A stretch of DNA of 64,000 nt from Marinifaba aquimaris (GTDB lineage Bacteria > Pseudomonadota > Gammaproteobacteria > Enterobacterales > Alteromonadaceae), in assembly GCF_013328345.1 (NCBI RefSeq), contig NZ_JABULX010000002.1, forward strand, positions 62,001-126,000, read 5' to 3'. The notes below the pieces were generated by a model that was given only the letters and a program-made list of their open reading frames with translations, was not told the DNA's origin and did not search any database. Of the stretch, positions 16,234-27,576 are shown piece after piece (the stretch's first letter is position 1; every line of letters begins with the position of its first letter). Position numbers and translations under genes: made by a program.

Positions 16234-17334
16234 TTAAAATTGTTCATCAAGTTTCAAAAATAAACTCATGCCCTGCTGGCGGGTATTTGGCAAAATGGTC
16301 GCAGTTGATACGAAAGGATTCATATTTTTCAACACTGAGTCAACACATGCAGAATTAACATCATCGTTAGTCACCCTTCCATTGTTACTCAGTTTTAGGG
16401 TAAGCGGAGTGGCATCTTCTAGTGTCAAGGTAAAACGCGTTGCTTGGCCAAACTCAATGGCATTATTAATTGCATCATGAAGACAGAAAAAGAGCTTCTC
16501 TGTTAATTCTGAATCAGATAAGACAACAGGCTCGGGCACATTAACCTCTATCGTTGGAATATTGGCCACTAATGCATCAATCATTTCTTTCAAATCGCGC
16601 TGAGATGAATCTCTCAGCTGAGTGACCGCGGCTTTTAAATCTTGTGTGGTCTTTCGAATTTCAGTTTTGATTAAGTCTAAGTTCTCTACATAATCTTGCT
16701 GGGGAGCTTGTTTAGCTTGCTCGACTCTAAGACTCAATGCCGTTAGTTTAGTTCCAACATGATTGTGTAATTCTTTTGATATTCTTAGCCTTTCTTCCAT
16801 TTGATGCCTTTGGTCAAGTACAGAACGCATCGCTAATAGCTCACTGTGCTTTTTTTGTAGTTCAGCACGGTGTGATCGCTCTCTAATCCTTGATGTAGTT
16901 GAGGCAAAGGCAAACACTTCAAACACTAAGAAAGAAATAAACTTCATGATATGTTCAGTTTGTAAGCTGCCAAAGATAATCGCAAAAATATAGACAGTAT
17001 TAATGCCTATCAGCACCAGAGCGGCTTGTCTGGTCTTATAAACTTCAGGTAAGACGGCAGCCCAAATTACCAGCAAGATAGGCGTGATCCCTTCAGGGTT
17101 GAGTGGGATCATTAAAATTAAGCAGCATATTCCCTGAATCAATAAACCACCACGCAAGCCACTCAGATGCGCGGGGTTAAACCTAGCGTAAGAAAACCAC
17201 AAGAAGATGGCGAGAAAACAGATATATAAAAATGCGTGATAGGAAGAGGAAGCCCAAATGGCATGATCCAACAAAAATACAACTAGCCAACTAAAAACGC
17301 CGCTAAGAACCAGCGTCAACTCTTCCTTGTTCAT
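16234..17334 (-). CDS. NarX/DegS-type (HisKA_3) sensor histidine kinase, orphan
   Basis: 366-residue membrane kinase. About six hydrophobic segments fill residues 5-150, followed by a coiled linker and the dimerisation/phosphoacceptor helix EERLRISKELHNHVGTKL with the His near residue 190. The ATPase domain has a recognisable N box (HDAINNAIEF) but its G1 box is altered (LSNNGRV instead of DNGxG) and the C-terminal G2 region is short. No response regulator gene is next to it, which is unusual for this class. Catalytic activity is therefore uncertain. Confidence 0.8.
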   Translation of the reverse strand: MNKEELTLVLSGVFSWLVVFLLDHAIWASSSYHAFLYICFLAIFLWFSYARFNPAHLSGLRGGLLIQGICCLILMIPLNPEGITPILLVIWAAVLPEVYKTRQAALVLIGINTVYIFAIIFGSLQTEHIMKFISFLVFEVFAFASTTSRIRERSHRAELQKKHSELLAMRSVLDQRHQMEERLRISKELHNHVGTKLTALSLRVEQAKQAPQQDYVENLDLIKTEIRKTTQDLKAAVTQLRDSSQRDLKEMIDALVANIPTIEVNVPEPVVLSDSELTEKLFFCLHDAINNAIEFGQATRFTLTLEDATPLTLKLSNNGRVTNDDVNSACVDSVLKNMNPFVSTATILPNTRQQGMSLFLKLDEQF

Positions 17335-17441
17335 CTTCTTCCCTGTAATAAAGCTTACTCGAAGTAAATCGAATCTCTGTATTGCTTAGGTTTCTGGCTA
17401 CGGCTATCATCCAAAACTAACAATTACCTTAGTTTTAAATC

Positions 17442-17903
17442 ATGCCAGCTGTAGAATTTACTCGAAACCTAGATCAGTTTTGGATAACTGACGATATCAA
17501 TAAGTATGATCTTACCTCAATTCATAGTGAAATTGCGAGTACATACTGGGCAAAAAACATCCCCTTTTCGATATTTAAGCGTTCAATTGAGAACTCAACC
17601 TGTATAGGTTTGTTCGATAAATCAGCAAATAACAAGCAAATTGGCTTTGCTCGCTTTATTACAGATAAAGCGACATTCGCTTACTTAGGCGATGTGTACA
17701 TTTTACCTGCGTATCAAAAGAAAGGGCTAGCAAAGTGGATGTTATCAAACGCACTAGAACACCCTGATTTACAAGGGCTAAGAAGGATAAGCCTTGTAAC
17801 TAAAGACGCTTTTGGGTTATACGAAAAATTGGGGTTCGATAAAGCTGATAATGCATCAGGCTACATGCACCAATATTTTGATAATCGATATAGCAATGAC
17901 TAA
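17442..17903 (+). CDS. GNAT family N-acetyltransferase
   Basis: 153-residue acetyl-CoA-dependent acyltransferase domain. The GNAT core is seen in IGFARFITDKATFAYLGDVY and the acetyl-CoA loop VYILPAYQKKGLAKWML (the Q/RxxGxG/A element), then LGFDKADN near the C-terminus. Substrate unknown. Its last eight bases overlap the start of tmcA (ATGACTAA), so the two are likely translated together. Confidence 0.88.
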   Translation: MPAVEFTRNLDQFWITDDINKYDLTSIHSEIASTYWAKNIPFSIFKRSIENSTCIGLFDKSANNKQIGFARFITDKATFAYLGDVYILPAYQKKGLAKWMLSNALEHPDLQGLRRISLVTKDAFGLYEKLGFDKADNASGYMHQYFDNRYSND

Positions 17904-20064
17904 CACACTAGCGCTCAAACAGGCCTTTGAATCGGCCTTTGTTTCGTCAAAATTAGTCGGCCACCGATTATTAAGTTTTTTTAATAATTCAGAAAAACTA
18001 GCGAACACTTGCCTCACGCAATTTATAGAAAATAAACCAAATTCACGCGTGCTTTGTATTGGTGTTGAAGCAACTGGTTGGTTACCTATCACCTCATCCA
18101 CCTATATCAGTGCCAAGCAATATCGGCATTATCTAGGGCATGAATTTGACCTCATTATTTTTAATGGCAAAAAACAATTTCACCCAGATGCATTTGCTGC
18201 ACTCGCAGGAACACTTCGTGCAGGCGGCCTATTCGTCTGTACTATGCCAGCCAAAGTAAAATGGTCTGATTATACCGATGAAGATAAATTAAGATGCAGC
18301 CAATGGCCTGAACAAGGAGGCTTTACATCCTATTTTCTTTGCAGATTAAAAAATCAAGTCGAGTCTTTTTCTCTACACAATAGAGTGCTTGATTTTAATC
18401 AGGACGATGAAACCGCAGCACTGTCTTCACTCCAGCGGTTACAGGCAGTATTAACTCAATCATCGAAGCACCAGAATACTGAGGATTCATGGCATCAGAA
18501 CAGCACAGCAACCGCAGAGCAAGCTGGCTTTATCGATTTAGTGAGTCAAATTAAAGACCACCAAGCGTTTGTATTAACCGCAGATAGGGGACGAGGAAAG
18601 TCTAGTGTACTGGGAATGGCAATCGCTAAGATAAAGTTACTTAACCCAGAAAAAAGCGTCATCGTTACAGCACCAAGAAAAGACTGCGTTGCGCAAATTC
18701 AAGCTTGGCAGCAACAAGGCCGTGGCAAATCAGCTACTTTACCTTTTTTCGCTATTGATGAAATTATTACCAAACGCCCAAAAGCCCAGTGCTTAATCAT
18801 AGATGAAGCGGCAGCTATACCCTTTGAGCAACTTAAACAGCTAACGGAGCAATATCCTCAAATTATAATTGCTACAACACTGCATGGCTATGAAGGTTCA
18901 GGGCAAGGTTTTTCGCAAAAATTCATGCGTTTTTTAGCGGCGAATAAATCACTTATTGAATATAAACTCTACCAGCCAATAAGGTGGCAACAAGGAGACA
19001 AGCTAGAGCGTTTTTGTAATCAAGCTTTTTTACTTGCAACAGAACAAAAGCAACTATTACGTCTTGATGATTGTGATTTATCAACGTTAACTTTTAATCG
19101 TTATTCAAAGCTATCCCTGCTAAACGATGAAAAAAAGCTTTGCGCGATTTTCAGCCTCTTGATTGAAGCACACTATCAAACTACACCCGCTGATTTACGC
19201 TATATAATGGATAGTCCAAACCTCATCGTATTTACAGCCGAACTAGATGATGAACTCATTGCTGTTTCATTAATTTCTAAAGAAGGTAATATCGACGCGG
19301 ATTTAGCACTAGAAATAGCAAGAGGTCGTAGACGTGTTGCCGGTCACTTAACACCACAGACCATCGCGGCTCAACTAGGTGAAGTTGAGTTTTGTCGACA
19401 TGCCAATTGGCGAGTTGTGCGTATTGCCGTCTTAGAACAATTCAGGCAACAGCATATTGCTTCCAAGCTGTTGGCATATATCGAACAACAAGCTAACAAT
19501 AGTCAAATCAGCTATATGGCGACAAGCTTTGGTGCCGCAGCATCATTAGTCAATTTTTGGCAACAAAATGACTATCAACTGGTGCGCTTAGGTTTAAGCC
19601 GCGAAAAAACCACAGGTGAATTTTCAGCATTGATGTTAAAAACATTAACAAGTAATTTTAATAGCCTGATAGCTCAACTTGTTAACAACTGTGCTTACCA
19701 ACTTAGCTACCATCAAAATTTGAGTTACCAAAGTGTTTGCCGCGAGCAATTAGCAGCATGGCAAAGCACATTAAGGCAACAACAAACATTTCCACTACTT
19801 AATTTTGAAAAACAGCACTTAAATCACTTTGCTTTTCACTTCGCTAATTTAGCAAGCACACGCGCTTTAATAGCTAAGTTACTTAGTATGTTGAATCGCT
19901 CTCATATTTCAGTTGAAAGTTACTCACTGCTAGAAGCTATTGCTAGAGGTGATAATGAGACGAAACTAGTGCAGGAATTTGCTTTTACGGGAAAAAAGCA
20001 GCTAACACAAAACGCCAGGCTTGCAACAGGCGAAGCACTTAACCAACTTAAAACCCTACTCTAG
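17896..20064 (+). CDS. tmcA: tRNA(Met) cytidine acetyltransferase TmcA
   Basis: Makes N4-acetylcytidine at the wobble base of elongator tRNA(Met), using ATP hydrolysis by an RNA helicase-like module and acetyl-CoA. The 722-residue protein starts MTNTLALKQAFES at 17896, inside the end of the GNAT gene. Domain order: N-terminal DUF1726, helicase module with Walker A DRGRGKSSVLGM and Walker B IIDEAAAIPFEQL, GNAT domain with VVRIAVLEQFRQQHIASKLL, then a C-terminal tRNA-binding part. It is some 50 residues longer than E. coli TmcA. Confidence 0.94.
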   Translation: MTNTLALKQAFESAFVSSKLVGHRLLSFFNNSEKLANTCLTQFIENKPNSRVLCIGVEATGWLPITSSTYISAKQYRHYLGHEFDLIIFNGKKQFHPDAFAALAGTLRAGGLFVCTMPAKVKWSDYTDEDKLRCSQWPEQGGFTSYFLCRLKNQVESFSLHNRVLDFNQDDETAALSSLQRLQAVLTQSSKHQNTEDSWHQNSTATAEQAGFIDLVSQIKDHQAFVLTADRGRGKSSVLGMAIAKIKLLNPEKSVIVTAPRKDCVAQIQAWQQQGRGKSATLPFFAIDEIITKRPKAQCLIIDEAAAIPFEQLKQLTEQYPQIIIATTLHGYEGSGQGFSQKFMRFLAANKSLIEYKLYQPIRWQQGDKLERFCNQAFLLATEQKQLLRLDDCDLSTLTFNRYSKLSLLNDEKKLCAIFSLLIEAHYQTTPADLRYIMDSPNLIVFTAELDDELIAVSLISKEGNIDADLALEIARGRRRVAGHLTPQTIAAQLGEVEFCRHANWRVVRIAVLEQFRQQHIASKLLAYIEQQANNSQISYMATSFGAAASLVNFWQQNDYQLVRLGLSREKTTGEFSALMLKTLTSNFNSLIAQLVNNCAYQLSYHQNLSYQSVCREQLAAWQSTLRQQQTFPLLNFEKQHLNHFAFHFANLASTRALIAKLLSMLNRSHISVESYSLLEAIARGDNETKLVQEFAFTGKKQLTQNARLATGEALNQLKTLL

Positions 20065-20128
20065 CTAGGTATTAATCAAACTCAAAATACTTACAATTCG
20101 CTGTGTTTATGACTTTGTGACAAATTTG

Positions 20129-20137
20129 TGTTATAAA
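20129..20137 (+). promoter_or_regulatory. Extended -10 element upstream of folE2
   Basis: TGTTATAAA (TGn plus TATAAA) about 53 bp before the folE2 ATG. No convincing -35 hexamer is seen, which extended -10 promoters can do without. Confidence 0.4.
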
Positions 20138-20189
20138 GTGCGCCCTTTTTTGACCGTGAGTCCCTTTTTAACTTCGATTTGGAGCTGAG

Positions 20190-21119
20190 ATGCCAACAAT
20201 TATGCCTGATATTGCAAACCAAGCAAGTGCCCTTCAAGAAGGTACTTTAGATTGGGTTGGTATGAGTGAAATTGAAGTGCCGCTTACGGTTTCTGCCCAA
20301 GGTGAAGCGGATCGCCCAGTCAGTGCAAGAGTTGAAGCATTTGTTAATTTAATCGAACCAAAAGCAAAAGGCATTCATATGTCGCGCTTGTTCCTTCAAC
20401 TTGATGAATTAGCGGCCGAGAAAAGTCTTTCACCAAAAGCACTTACAGAATTACTGAATGGTTTTATTGCCAGTCATGATGATTTAAGTAATGGCGCATA
20501 CGTTAAATTTAACTTTGACTATCACTTAAGACGTAAATCTTTGCTCAGCGGAAAACAAGGCTGGAAAGCTTATCCAATTGAATTAACCGCATACAAAAAA
20601 CAAGACCAGCAACATTTAGAGCTATCTGTCGAAGTACCTTACTCTTCAACGTGTCCATGTTCTGCTGCGTTGGCGAGACAACTTATTCAACAAGCCTTTG
20701 ACGATAAGTACCAAACCACCGACACGTTAAATAAAGAAGATGTTCGTCAATGGCTAGGCACAACTGAAGGTATTGTTGCAACGCCTCATAGCCAAAGAAG
20801 TATTGCTGATGTCAAAGTCAAACTCCCTGCAGACTTAGAAGCGTTGCCAATAACTCACTTGGTCGATTTAATTGAAACAGCAGTACAAACACCAGTTCAA
20901 GCAGCGGTAAAACGCGAAGACGAACAAGAATTTGCGCGTTTGAATGGTCAGAACTTAATGTTTTGTGAAGATGCTGGCCGCCGAATAAGCCATGTGCTTA
21001 ATTCCGATCAGCAATTTATCGACTTTTGGTTACGCATCAATCACTATGAATCTTTGCATGCGCACAATGCTGTTAGTATTAATACAAAGGGCATCCCTGG
21101 TGGCTATCAAGCAAACTAG
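20190..21119 (+). CDS. folE2: GTP cyclohydrolase FolE2 (type IB)
   Basis: Converts GTP to 7,8-dihydroneopterin triphosphate, the entry to folate and queuosine synthesis. FolE2 does not depend on zinc, unlike FolE, and in many bacteria is made under zinc shortage. The 309-residue protein begins [18 protein letters not shown], has the family's [14 protein letters not shown] segment and the active-site cysteine in [13 protein letters not shown]. It stands alone after tmcA with its own promoter region. No clear Zur box was found in front of it. Confidence 0.95.
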   Translation: MPTIMPDIANQASALQEGTLDWVGMSEIEVPLTVSAQGEADRPVSARVEAFVNLIEPKAKGIHMSRLFLQLDELAAEKSLSPKALTELLNGFIASHDDLSNGAYVKFNFDYHLRRKSLLSGKQGWKAYPIELTAYKKQDQQHLELSVEVPYSSTCPCSAALARQLIQQAFDDKYQTTDTLNKEDVRQWLGTTEGIVATPHSQRSIADVKVKLPADLEALPITHLVDLIETAVQTPVQAAVKREDEQEFARLNGQNLMFCEDAGRRISHVLNSDQQFIDFWLRINHYESLHAHNAVSINTKGIPGGYQAN

Positions 21120-21442
21120 TTAACCCCAATCTACGCGCTATTAACATCTCCCCCATGTTTTTAGCGCAAATGACTAAATTTTCACTTTCCAATTCCTTGA
21201 TTATTATTCAGCCTTCTGATTTACCTAGATCTCAGGCGCACAACACAGAATAATCTAGCAATTTTTATGAATACTTATTCACTAAGTTTTATTCAAATCG
21301 TCACTTAAGAACCATTCTCATTAATCAATTTAGGTTACAAAAAAGCAAGATAACAACAACTTGGCGACAATTACCCCATTTTTCACCGAAATTAACCTTT
21401 AGTTACACTTATTAAATATTTCTGAATAAATCTGCATTTTAA

Positions 21443-21471
21443 TTGACCTGAACGGCTAAAATGAGTACTCT
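21443..21471 (+). promoter_or_regulatory. Predicted gltB promoter
   Basis: TTGACC at 21443-21448 and TACTCT at 21466-21471 with a 17-bp spacer. It predicts a start near 21478 and a leader of about 128 nt. The rest of the 320-bp stretch between folE2 and this promoter is AT-rich with no feature I can name. Confidence 0.5.
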
Positions 21472-21477
21472 ATTAGG

Positions 21478-21605
21478 TTCTTCCATATTTTAAATTGATG
21501 AATGAAAAGTACGTATACGGCTAATAATCATTCTCTAGCTGGGGATACCTGACCCTAGCTAGTTGGCGATTTGCCAGTTTAAGTCGTAGTAACGGAGGTT
21601 TTTAA
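21478..21605 (+). promoter_or_regulatory. Structured 5' leader of gltB
   Basis: A 9-bp hairpin with one bulged T (CTAGCT-GGG at 21535-21543 pairing with CCC-T-AGCTAG at 21553-21562, nine-base loop) is followed directly by a second small hairpin (TGGC/GCCA, 21564-21576) and then a GGAGG ribosome site at 21595-21599. It may be a translational control element; it does not match a riboswitch class I know. Confidence 0.4.
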
Positions 21606-24600
21606 ATGAAACTATATGATGCAAGCCAATCGAAAGATAACTGCGGTTTTGGCCTTATCGCTCATATGGATGGCGAAGCTAGTCACAAACTAGTAAGTAC
21701 TGCCATCACTGCGTTAGATCGCATGAAACACCGTGGTGGTATCGCTGCCGATGGTGTAACAGGTGATGGTTGTGGTTTATTAATGCAAAAACCTGATTCT
21801 TTCTTCCGCGCTGTAGCAGAAGAAAATCAGTGGTCACTTGCTAGCAACTATGGTGTAGGTACAGTATTCCTAAACCAAGACGCAGACAAAGCAGCTTTCG
21901 CCCGCCAAGTAATAACTGAAGAACTAGAAAAAGAAACATTATCGATTGTCGGCTGGCGTGTAATGCCAACGGATGAATCTATTCTTGGTGAAATCGCTTC
22001 TGAATCAGTACCTGTAATCGAACAGGTATTTGTTAACGCGCCTCAAGGCTGGAAAGACGTCGACTTAGAACGCCGTTTATACATCGCTCGTCGCCGTGTA
22101 GAAAAGCGCCTTGAGAACATTGAAGATGATACTTTCTATATCGCTTCACTTTCTGCGCTAGTCACTATTTTCAAAGGCTTGGTAATGCCTGCAGATTTAC
22201 CGCGTTTTTATAAAGACTTAGCGGATATTCGCTTACAATCAAGCATCTGTGTATTCCACCAACGCTTCTCAACAAACACGTTACCTCAATGGAAACTAGC
22301 TCAACCATTCCGCTTCTTAGCGCACAATGGTGAGATCAATACGATCAAAGGTAACCGCCAGTGGGCTGATGCACGTATTGCGAAATTCGCAACACCATTA
22401 TTACCAGACTTAGAGTCTGCTTCACCGTTCGTAAACAAAACGGGTTCTGATTCATCATCACTTGATAACATGCTTGAATTGTTATTGGCAGGTGGTATGG
22501 ATTTATACCGTGCAATGCGTTTACTTGTTCCACCAGCATGGCAACAAAACCCAGAAATGCCAGAAGAGTTAAAAGCTTTCTATGAGTTTAACTCAATGCA
22601 CATGGAACCTTGGGACGGTCCAGCGGGTATCGTATTAACCAATGGTCGCCACGTTGCATGTAACTTAGACCGTAACGGTCTTCGTCCTGCGCGTTACGTT
22701 ATTACTTCAAACCGTTTCATTACCCTAGCTTCAGAAGTAGGTATCTGGGATTACACACCTGATGAAGTGGTTGAAAAAGGTCGTGTAGGCCCTGGTGAAA
22801 TGCTAGCGGTTGATACTAAGACAGGTGAGTTAAAGCACTCGCGTCAAATCGACAACGAATTAAAAGATCGCCACCCTTACCGCGAATGGTTAGACAGTAA
22901 CATCAGCCGTTTAATGCCATTTGAGCAGTGTGACGCAGAATTAATTGGTAAGCGTAGTTACAACGATGATGAACTTGCCGTTTATCACAAGCAATTTAAC
23001 TACAGCTACGAAGAAATCGACCAAGTCATTAAAGTACTTGCTAAAGATGGTCAAGAAGCCGTTGGTTCTATGGGTGATGATACTCCTATGGCTGTGCTTT
23101 CTTCTAAAAACCGCTCAGTATACGATTACTTCCGCCAAATGTTTGCTCAGGTAACTAACCCACCAATCGACCCGTTACGTGAAAACCACGTAATGAGCTT
23201 ACAAACGTGTATTGGTCGTGAGCAAAACGTATTTAGCGAAACAACTGGTCACGCAAGTCGCGTATTATTTGAATCGCCAGTATTGATGTACACAGACTTA
23301 CAACAATTGCGCGAGTTTGATAAAGAACATTACGGCGTAGTAAATATCGAATTAAACTTCGACCCAGCTGAAAAAGATCTTAAGCAAGCAGTAGAAGATA
23401 TTGTTGCTCAAGGTCTGAAAGCCGTTAAAGAAGATAATGCTGTAATCTTAGTTTTATCTGATCGCAATATTGAAAAAGGCAAATTACCAGTACCTGCAGC
23501 TATGGCAACAGGTGCATTACAACGTCAATTAGTTGAACAAGGTTTACGCTGTGATTCAAACATCGTTGTTGAGTCAGCGTCTGTACGTGACCCACATCAC
23601 TTTGCGGTATTACTTGGTTTAGGTGCAACAGCCATCTATCCATTTGCGGCTTATGAAACAATCGAACAATTAGTTGAAAAAGGCGCCTTAGATATTGATG
23701 CTCGCCAAGCCTTGATGAACTACCGTAAAGGTATCAATAAAGGCCTATTTAAGATCATGTCTAAAATGGGTATTTCAACAATTGCCTCTTACCGTTGTTC
23801 ACAGTTATTTGAAGCTGTGGGTATCAGTGATGACGTTATGGAGCTTTGTTTTAAAGGTGTTACCAGCCGTATTCAAGGTGCAGGCTTTGCTGACTTCCAG
23901 CAAGACTTATACAACCTTGAGCGCATTGCTTGGCTTAAGCGCAAGACAATTACTCATGGTGGTTTACTCAAGTTTGTACACGGCGAAGAAGAGCACGCTT
24001 ATAACCCTGATGTTATCCAAACATTGCAAACAGCGGTTAAGTCGGGTGAATACTCAGACTATATTAAGTTCGCCGATTTAGTTAACAAACGCCCTATTCT
24101 TTCAATTCGTGACTTATTTGAGTTAGCGAGTGATAAAGAAGCAATTTCAGTTGATGAAGTAGAACCAGCTGAAAACCTATACAAGCGTTTCGATACAGCT
24201 GCTATGTCAATTGGTGCATTAAGCCCAGAAGCTCACGAATCATTAGCCATTGCGATGAACCGTTTAGGCGGTAACTCTAACTCTGGTGAAGGTGGTGAAG
24301 ATCCTAAGCGCTATGGTACTGAGAAGAACTCAAATATCAAACAGGTTGCTTCAGGTCGTTTCGGTGTAACACCACACTACCTTACAAACGCTAAGATTAT
24401 CCAAATCAAGGTTGCACAAGGTGCTAAACCAGGTGAAGGTGGCCAGTTACCGGGTGATAAAGTTAACCCTTACATTGCAACACTGCGTTTCTCTGTACCG
24501 GGTGTGACACTTATTTCACCTCCACCGCATCACGATATTTACTCAATTGAAGATTTAGCTCAGCTAATTTTCGACTTGAAACAAGTGAATCCAACTGCAC

Positions 24601-26078
24601 TTATCTCAGTTAAATTAGTATCTGAGCCAGGTGTTGGTACGATTGCAACTGGTGTTGCTAAAGCTTACGCAGATTTGATTACTGTTTCTGGTTACGACGG
24701 CGGTACAGCTGCATCACCATTAACGTCAGTTAAATACGCAGGTTCACCTTGGGAAATTGGTGTTGCAGAAACACAACAAGCCCTTGTTGAAAACAACTTA
24801 CGTCACAAAATCCGTTTACAAACAGATGGTGGTTTAAAAACAGGTTTAGACGTAGTTAAAGCGGCTATATTAGGTGCTGAAAGCTTTGGCTTCGGTACTG
24901 GTCCTATGGTTGCTGTAGGTTGTAAATTCTTACGTATCTGTCACTTAAACAACTGTGCGACAGGTGTTGCAACACAAGATCAAAAATTACGTGACAACCA
25001 CTACATCGGTGTACCAGAAATGGTAATGAACTACTTCAAGTTCATCGCCCAAGAAGTACGTGAAATCATGGCATCTTTAGGTGTTGCTAAGTTTGAAGAT
25101 TTAGTTGGTCGTACAGAGCTATTAGAAATTATTGATGGCTATACGGCTAAGCAAAGCCGTTTAGATCTAAGCCCAATTTTACATGACAACGTACCAACTG
25201 AAGCAACAGCACGTTTCAATACTGAAGCGAAGAACGAACCGTTCGACAACGCTGTTCTTAATAAGCAAATGGTAGCGGACGCTGCTGATGTTGTTGAGAA
25301 TAACGCTGGTGGTACATTCAACTACGAAATCTGTAACTTAGACCGTTCAGTAGGTGCTACGTTATCAGGCAAAATTGCATACAAGTACGGCAACCAAGGT
25401 GTAAGTAACCCAATTACGGTTAACTTCACAGGTACTGCTGGTCAAAGCTTTGGTGTATTCAACGCTGGAGGCTTAAACCTAGTATTAACAGGTGACGCTA
25501 ACGACTATGTAGGTAAAGGCATGGCTGGCGGTAAGCTAGTTATTCGTCCACCAAGAGGCGTAGCTTACAAGTCAAACGAAAGTGCCATCGTTGGTAACAC
25601 ATGTTTATACGGTGCTACAGGCGGTAAATTATTCGCTGCCGGTCGCGGTGGTGAGCGTTTCTGTGTTCGTAACTCAGGTGCCCTTGCTGTTGTAGAAGGC
25701 ACAGGTGATAACGCATGTGAATACATGACAGGTGGTATTATCTGTATCCTAGGTAAAACAGGTGTTAACTTCGGTGCAGGTATGACAGGTGGCTTTGGTT
25801 ACGTATTAGATGAAGACGGTACTTTCGAATCTAAAGTAAACCCTGAGTTAGTAGAGACAGTCGACTTTGAAGACAAAGCGATTTTAGTTGAACACTTACG
25901 TGGTTTAGTTAACCAACACTATGAAGAAACAGGTAGTGCGCACGCATTAGATATTCTAACTCGCTTCAATGAGTTCTTACCTAAGTTCAAACTAGTTAAA
26001 CCGAAAACTAGTGATGTGAAGAGCTTATTAGGTCATATCAGTCGTTCTTCGGCTGAACTTAGAGTTGAAGTGCAGTAG
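21606..26078 (+). CDS. gltB: Glutamate synthase (NADPH) large subunit
   Basis: Glutamine-dependent amidotransferase subunit that makes two glutamates from glutamine and 2-oxoglutarate. 1490 residues, the standard length. A 12-residue propeptide (MKLYDASQSKDN) precedes Cys13, which becomes the N-terminal nucleophile of the class II glutaminase domain (CGFGLIAHMDGE). The FMN-binding synthase domain lies at about 850-1210, with the 3Fe-4S cysteines in CKFLRICHLNNCATGVA, and the C-terminal GXGXG beta-helix domain follows. The strong GGAGG site and codon choice point to high expression. gltD begins 9 bp downstream. Confidence 0.97.
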   Translation: MKLYDASQSKDNCGFGLIAHMDGEASHKLVSTAITALDRMKHRGGIAADGVTGDGCGLLMQKPDSFFRAVAEENQWSLASNYGVGTVFLNQDADKAAFARQVITEELEKETLSIVGWRVMPTDESILGEIASESVPVIEQVFVNAPQGWKDVDLERRLYIARRRVEKRLENIEDDTFYIASLSALVTIFKGLVMPADLPRFYKDLADIRLQSSICVFHQRFSTNTLPQWKLAQPFRFLAHNGEINTIKGNRQWADARIAKFATPLLPDLESASPFVNKTGSDSSSLDNMLELLLAGGMDLYRAMRLLVPPAWQQNPEMPEELKAFYEFNSMHMEPWDGPAGIVLTNGRHVACNLDRNGLRPARYVITSNRFITLASEVGIWDYTPDEVVEKGRVGPGEMLAVDTKTGELKHSRQIDNELKDRHPYREWLDSNISRLMPFEQCDAELIGKRSYNDDELAVYHKQFNYSYEEIDQVIKVLAKDGQEAVGSMGDDTPMAVLSSKNRSVYDYFRQMFAQVTNPPIDPLRENHVMSLQTCIGREQNVFSETTGHASRVLFESPVLMYTDLQQLREFDKEHYGVVNIELNFDPAEKDLKQAVEDIVAQGLKAVKEDNAVILVLSDRNIEKGKLPVPAAMATGALQRQLVEQGLRCDSNIVVESASVRDPHHFAVLLGLGATAIYPFAAYETIEQLVEKGALDIDARQALMNYRKGINKGLFKIMSKMGISTIASYRCSQLFEAVGISDDVMELCFKGVTSRIQGAGFADFQQDLYNLERIAWLKRKTITHGGLLKFVHGEEEHAYNPDVIQTLQTAVKSGEYSDYIKFADLVNKRPILSIRDLFELASDKEAISVDEVEPAENLYKRFDTAAMSIGALSPEAHESLAIAMNRLGGNSNSGEGGEDPKRYGTEKNSNIKQVASGRFGVTPHYLTNAKIIQIKVAQGAKPGEGGQLPGDKVNPYIATLRFSVPGVTLISPPPHHDIYSIEDLAQLIFDLKQVNPTALISVKLVSEPGVGTIATGVAKAYADLITVSGYDGGTAASPLTSVKYAGSPWEIGVAETQQALVENNLRHKIRLQTDGGLKTGLDVVKAAILGAESFGFGTGPMVAVGCKFLRICHLNNCATGVATQDQKLRDNHYIGVPEMVMNYFKFIAQEVREIMASLGVAKFEDLVGRTELLEIIDGYTAKQSRLDLSPILHDNVPTEATARFNTEAKNEPFDNAVLNKQMVADAADVVENNAGGTFNYEICNLDRSVGATLSGKIAYKYGNQGVSNPITVNFTGTAGQSFGVFNAGGLNLVLTGDANDYVGKGMAGGKLVIRPPRGVAYKSNESAIVGNTCLYGATGGKLFAAGRGGERFCVRNSGALAVVEGTGDNACEYMTGGIICILGKTGVNFGAGMTGGFGYVLDEDGTFESKVNPELVETVDFEDKAILVEHLRGLVNQHYEETGSAHALDILTRFNEFLPKFKLVKPKTSDVKSLLGHISRSSAELRVEVQ

Positions 26079-27503
<1,425 letters not shown>

Positions 27504-27526
27504 GCTAGCTACTGCAATTAGAATTT

Positions 27527-27559
27527 AAAAAGCCCGCCTTTTTCAAGGCGGGCTTTTTT
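27527..27559 (+). terminator. Terminator of gltBD
   Basis: Stem AAAAAGCCCGCCTT pairing with AAGGCGGGCTTTTT, short loop, T run. Confidence 0.93.
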
Positions 27560-27576
27560 ATTGCTAAATAAAGTGG

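Noticed and set aside
20065-20189. Zur box in front of folE2, expected from its zinc-independent enzyme type.
   Set aside because: Only GTGTTATAAAG is seen, with no matching second arm.
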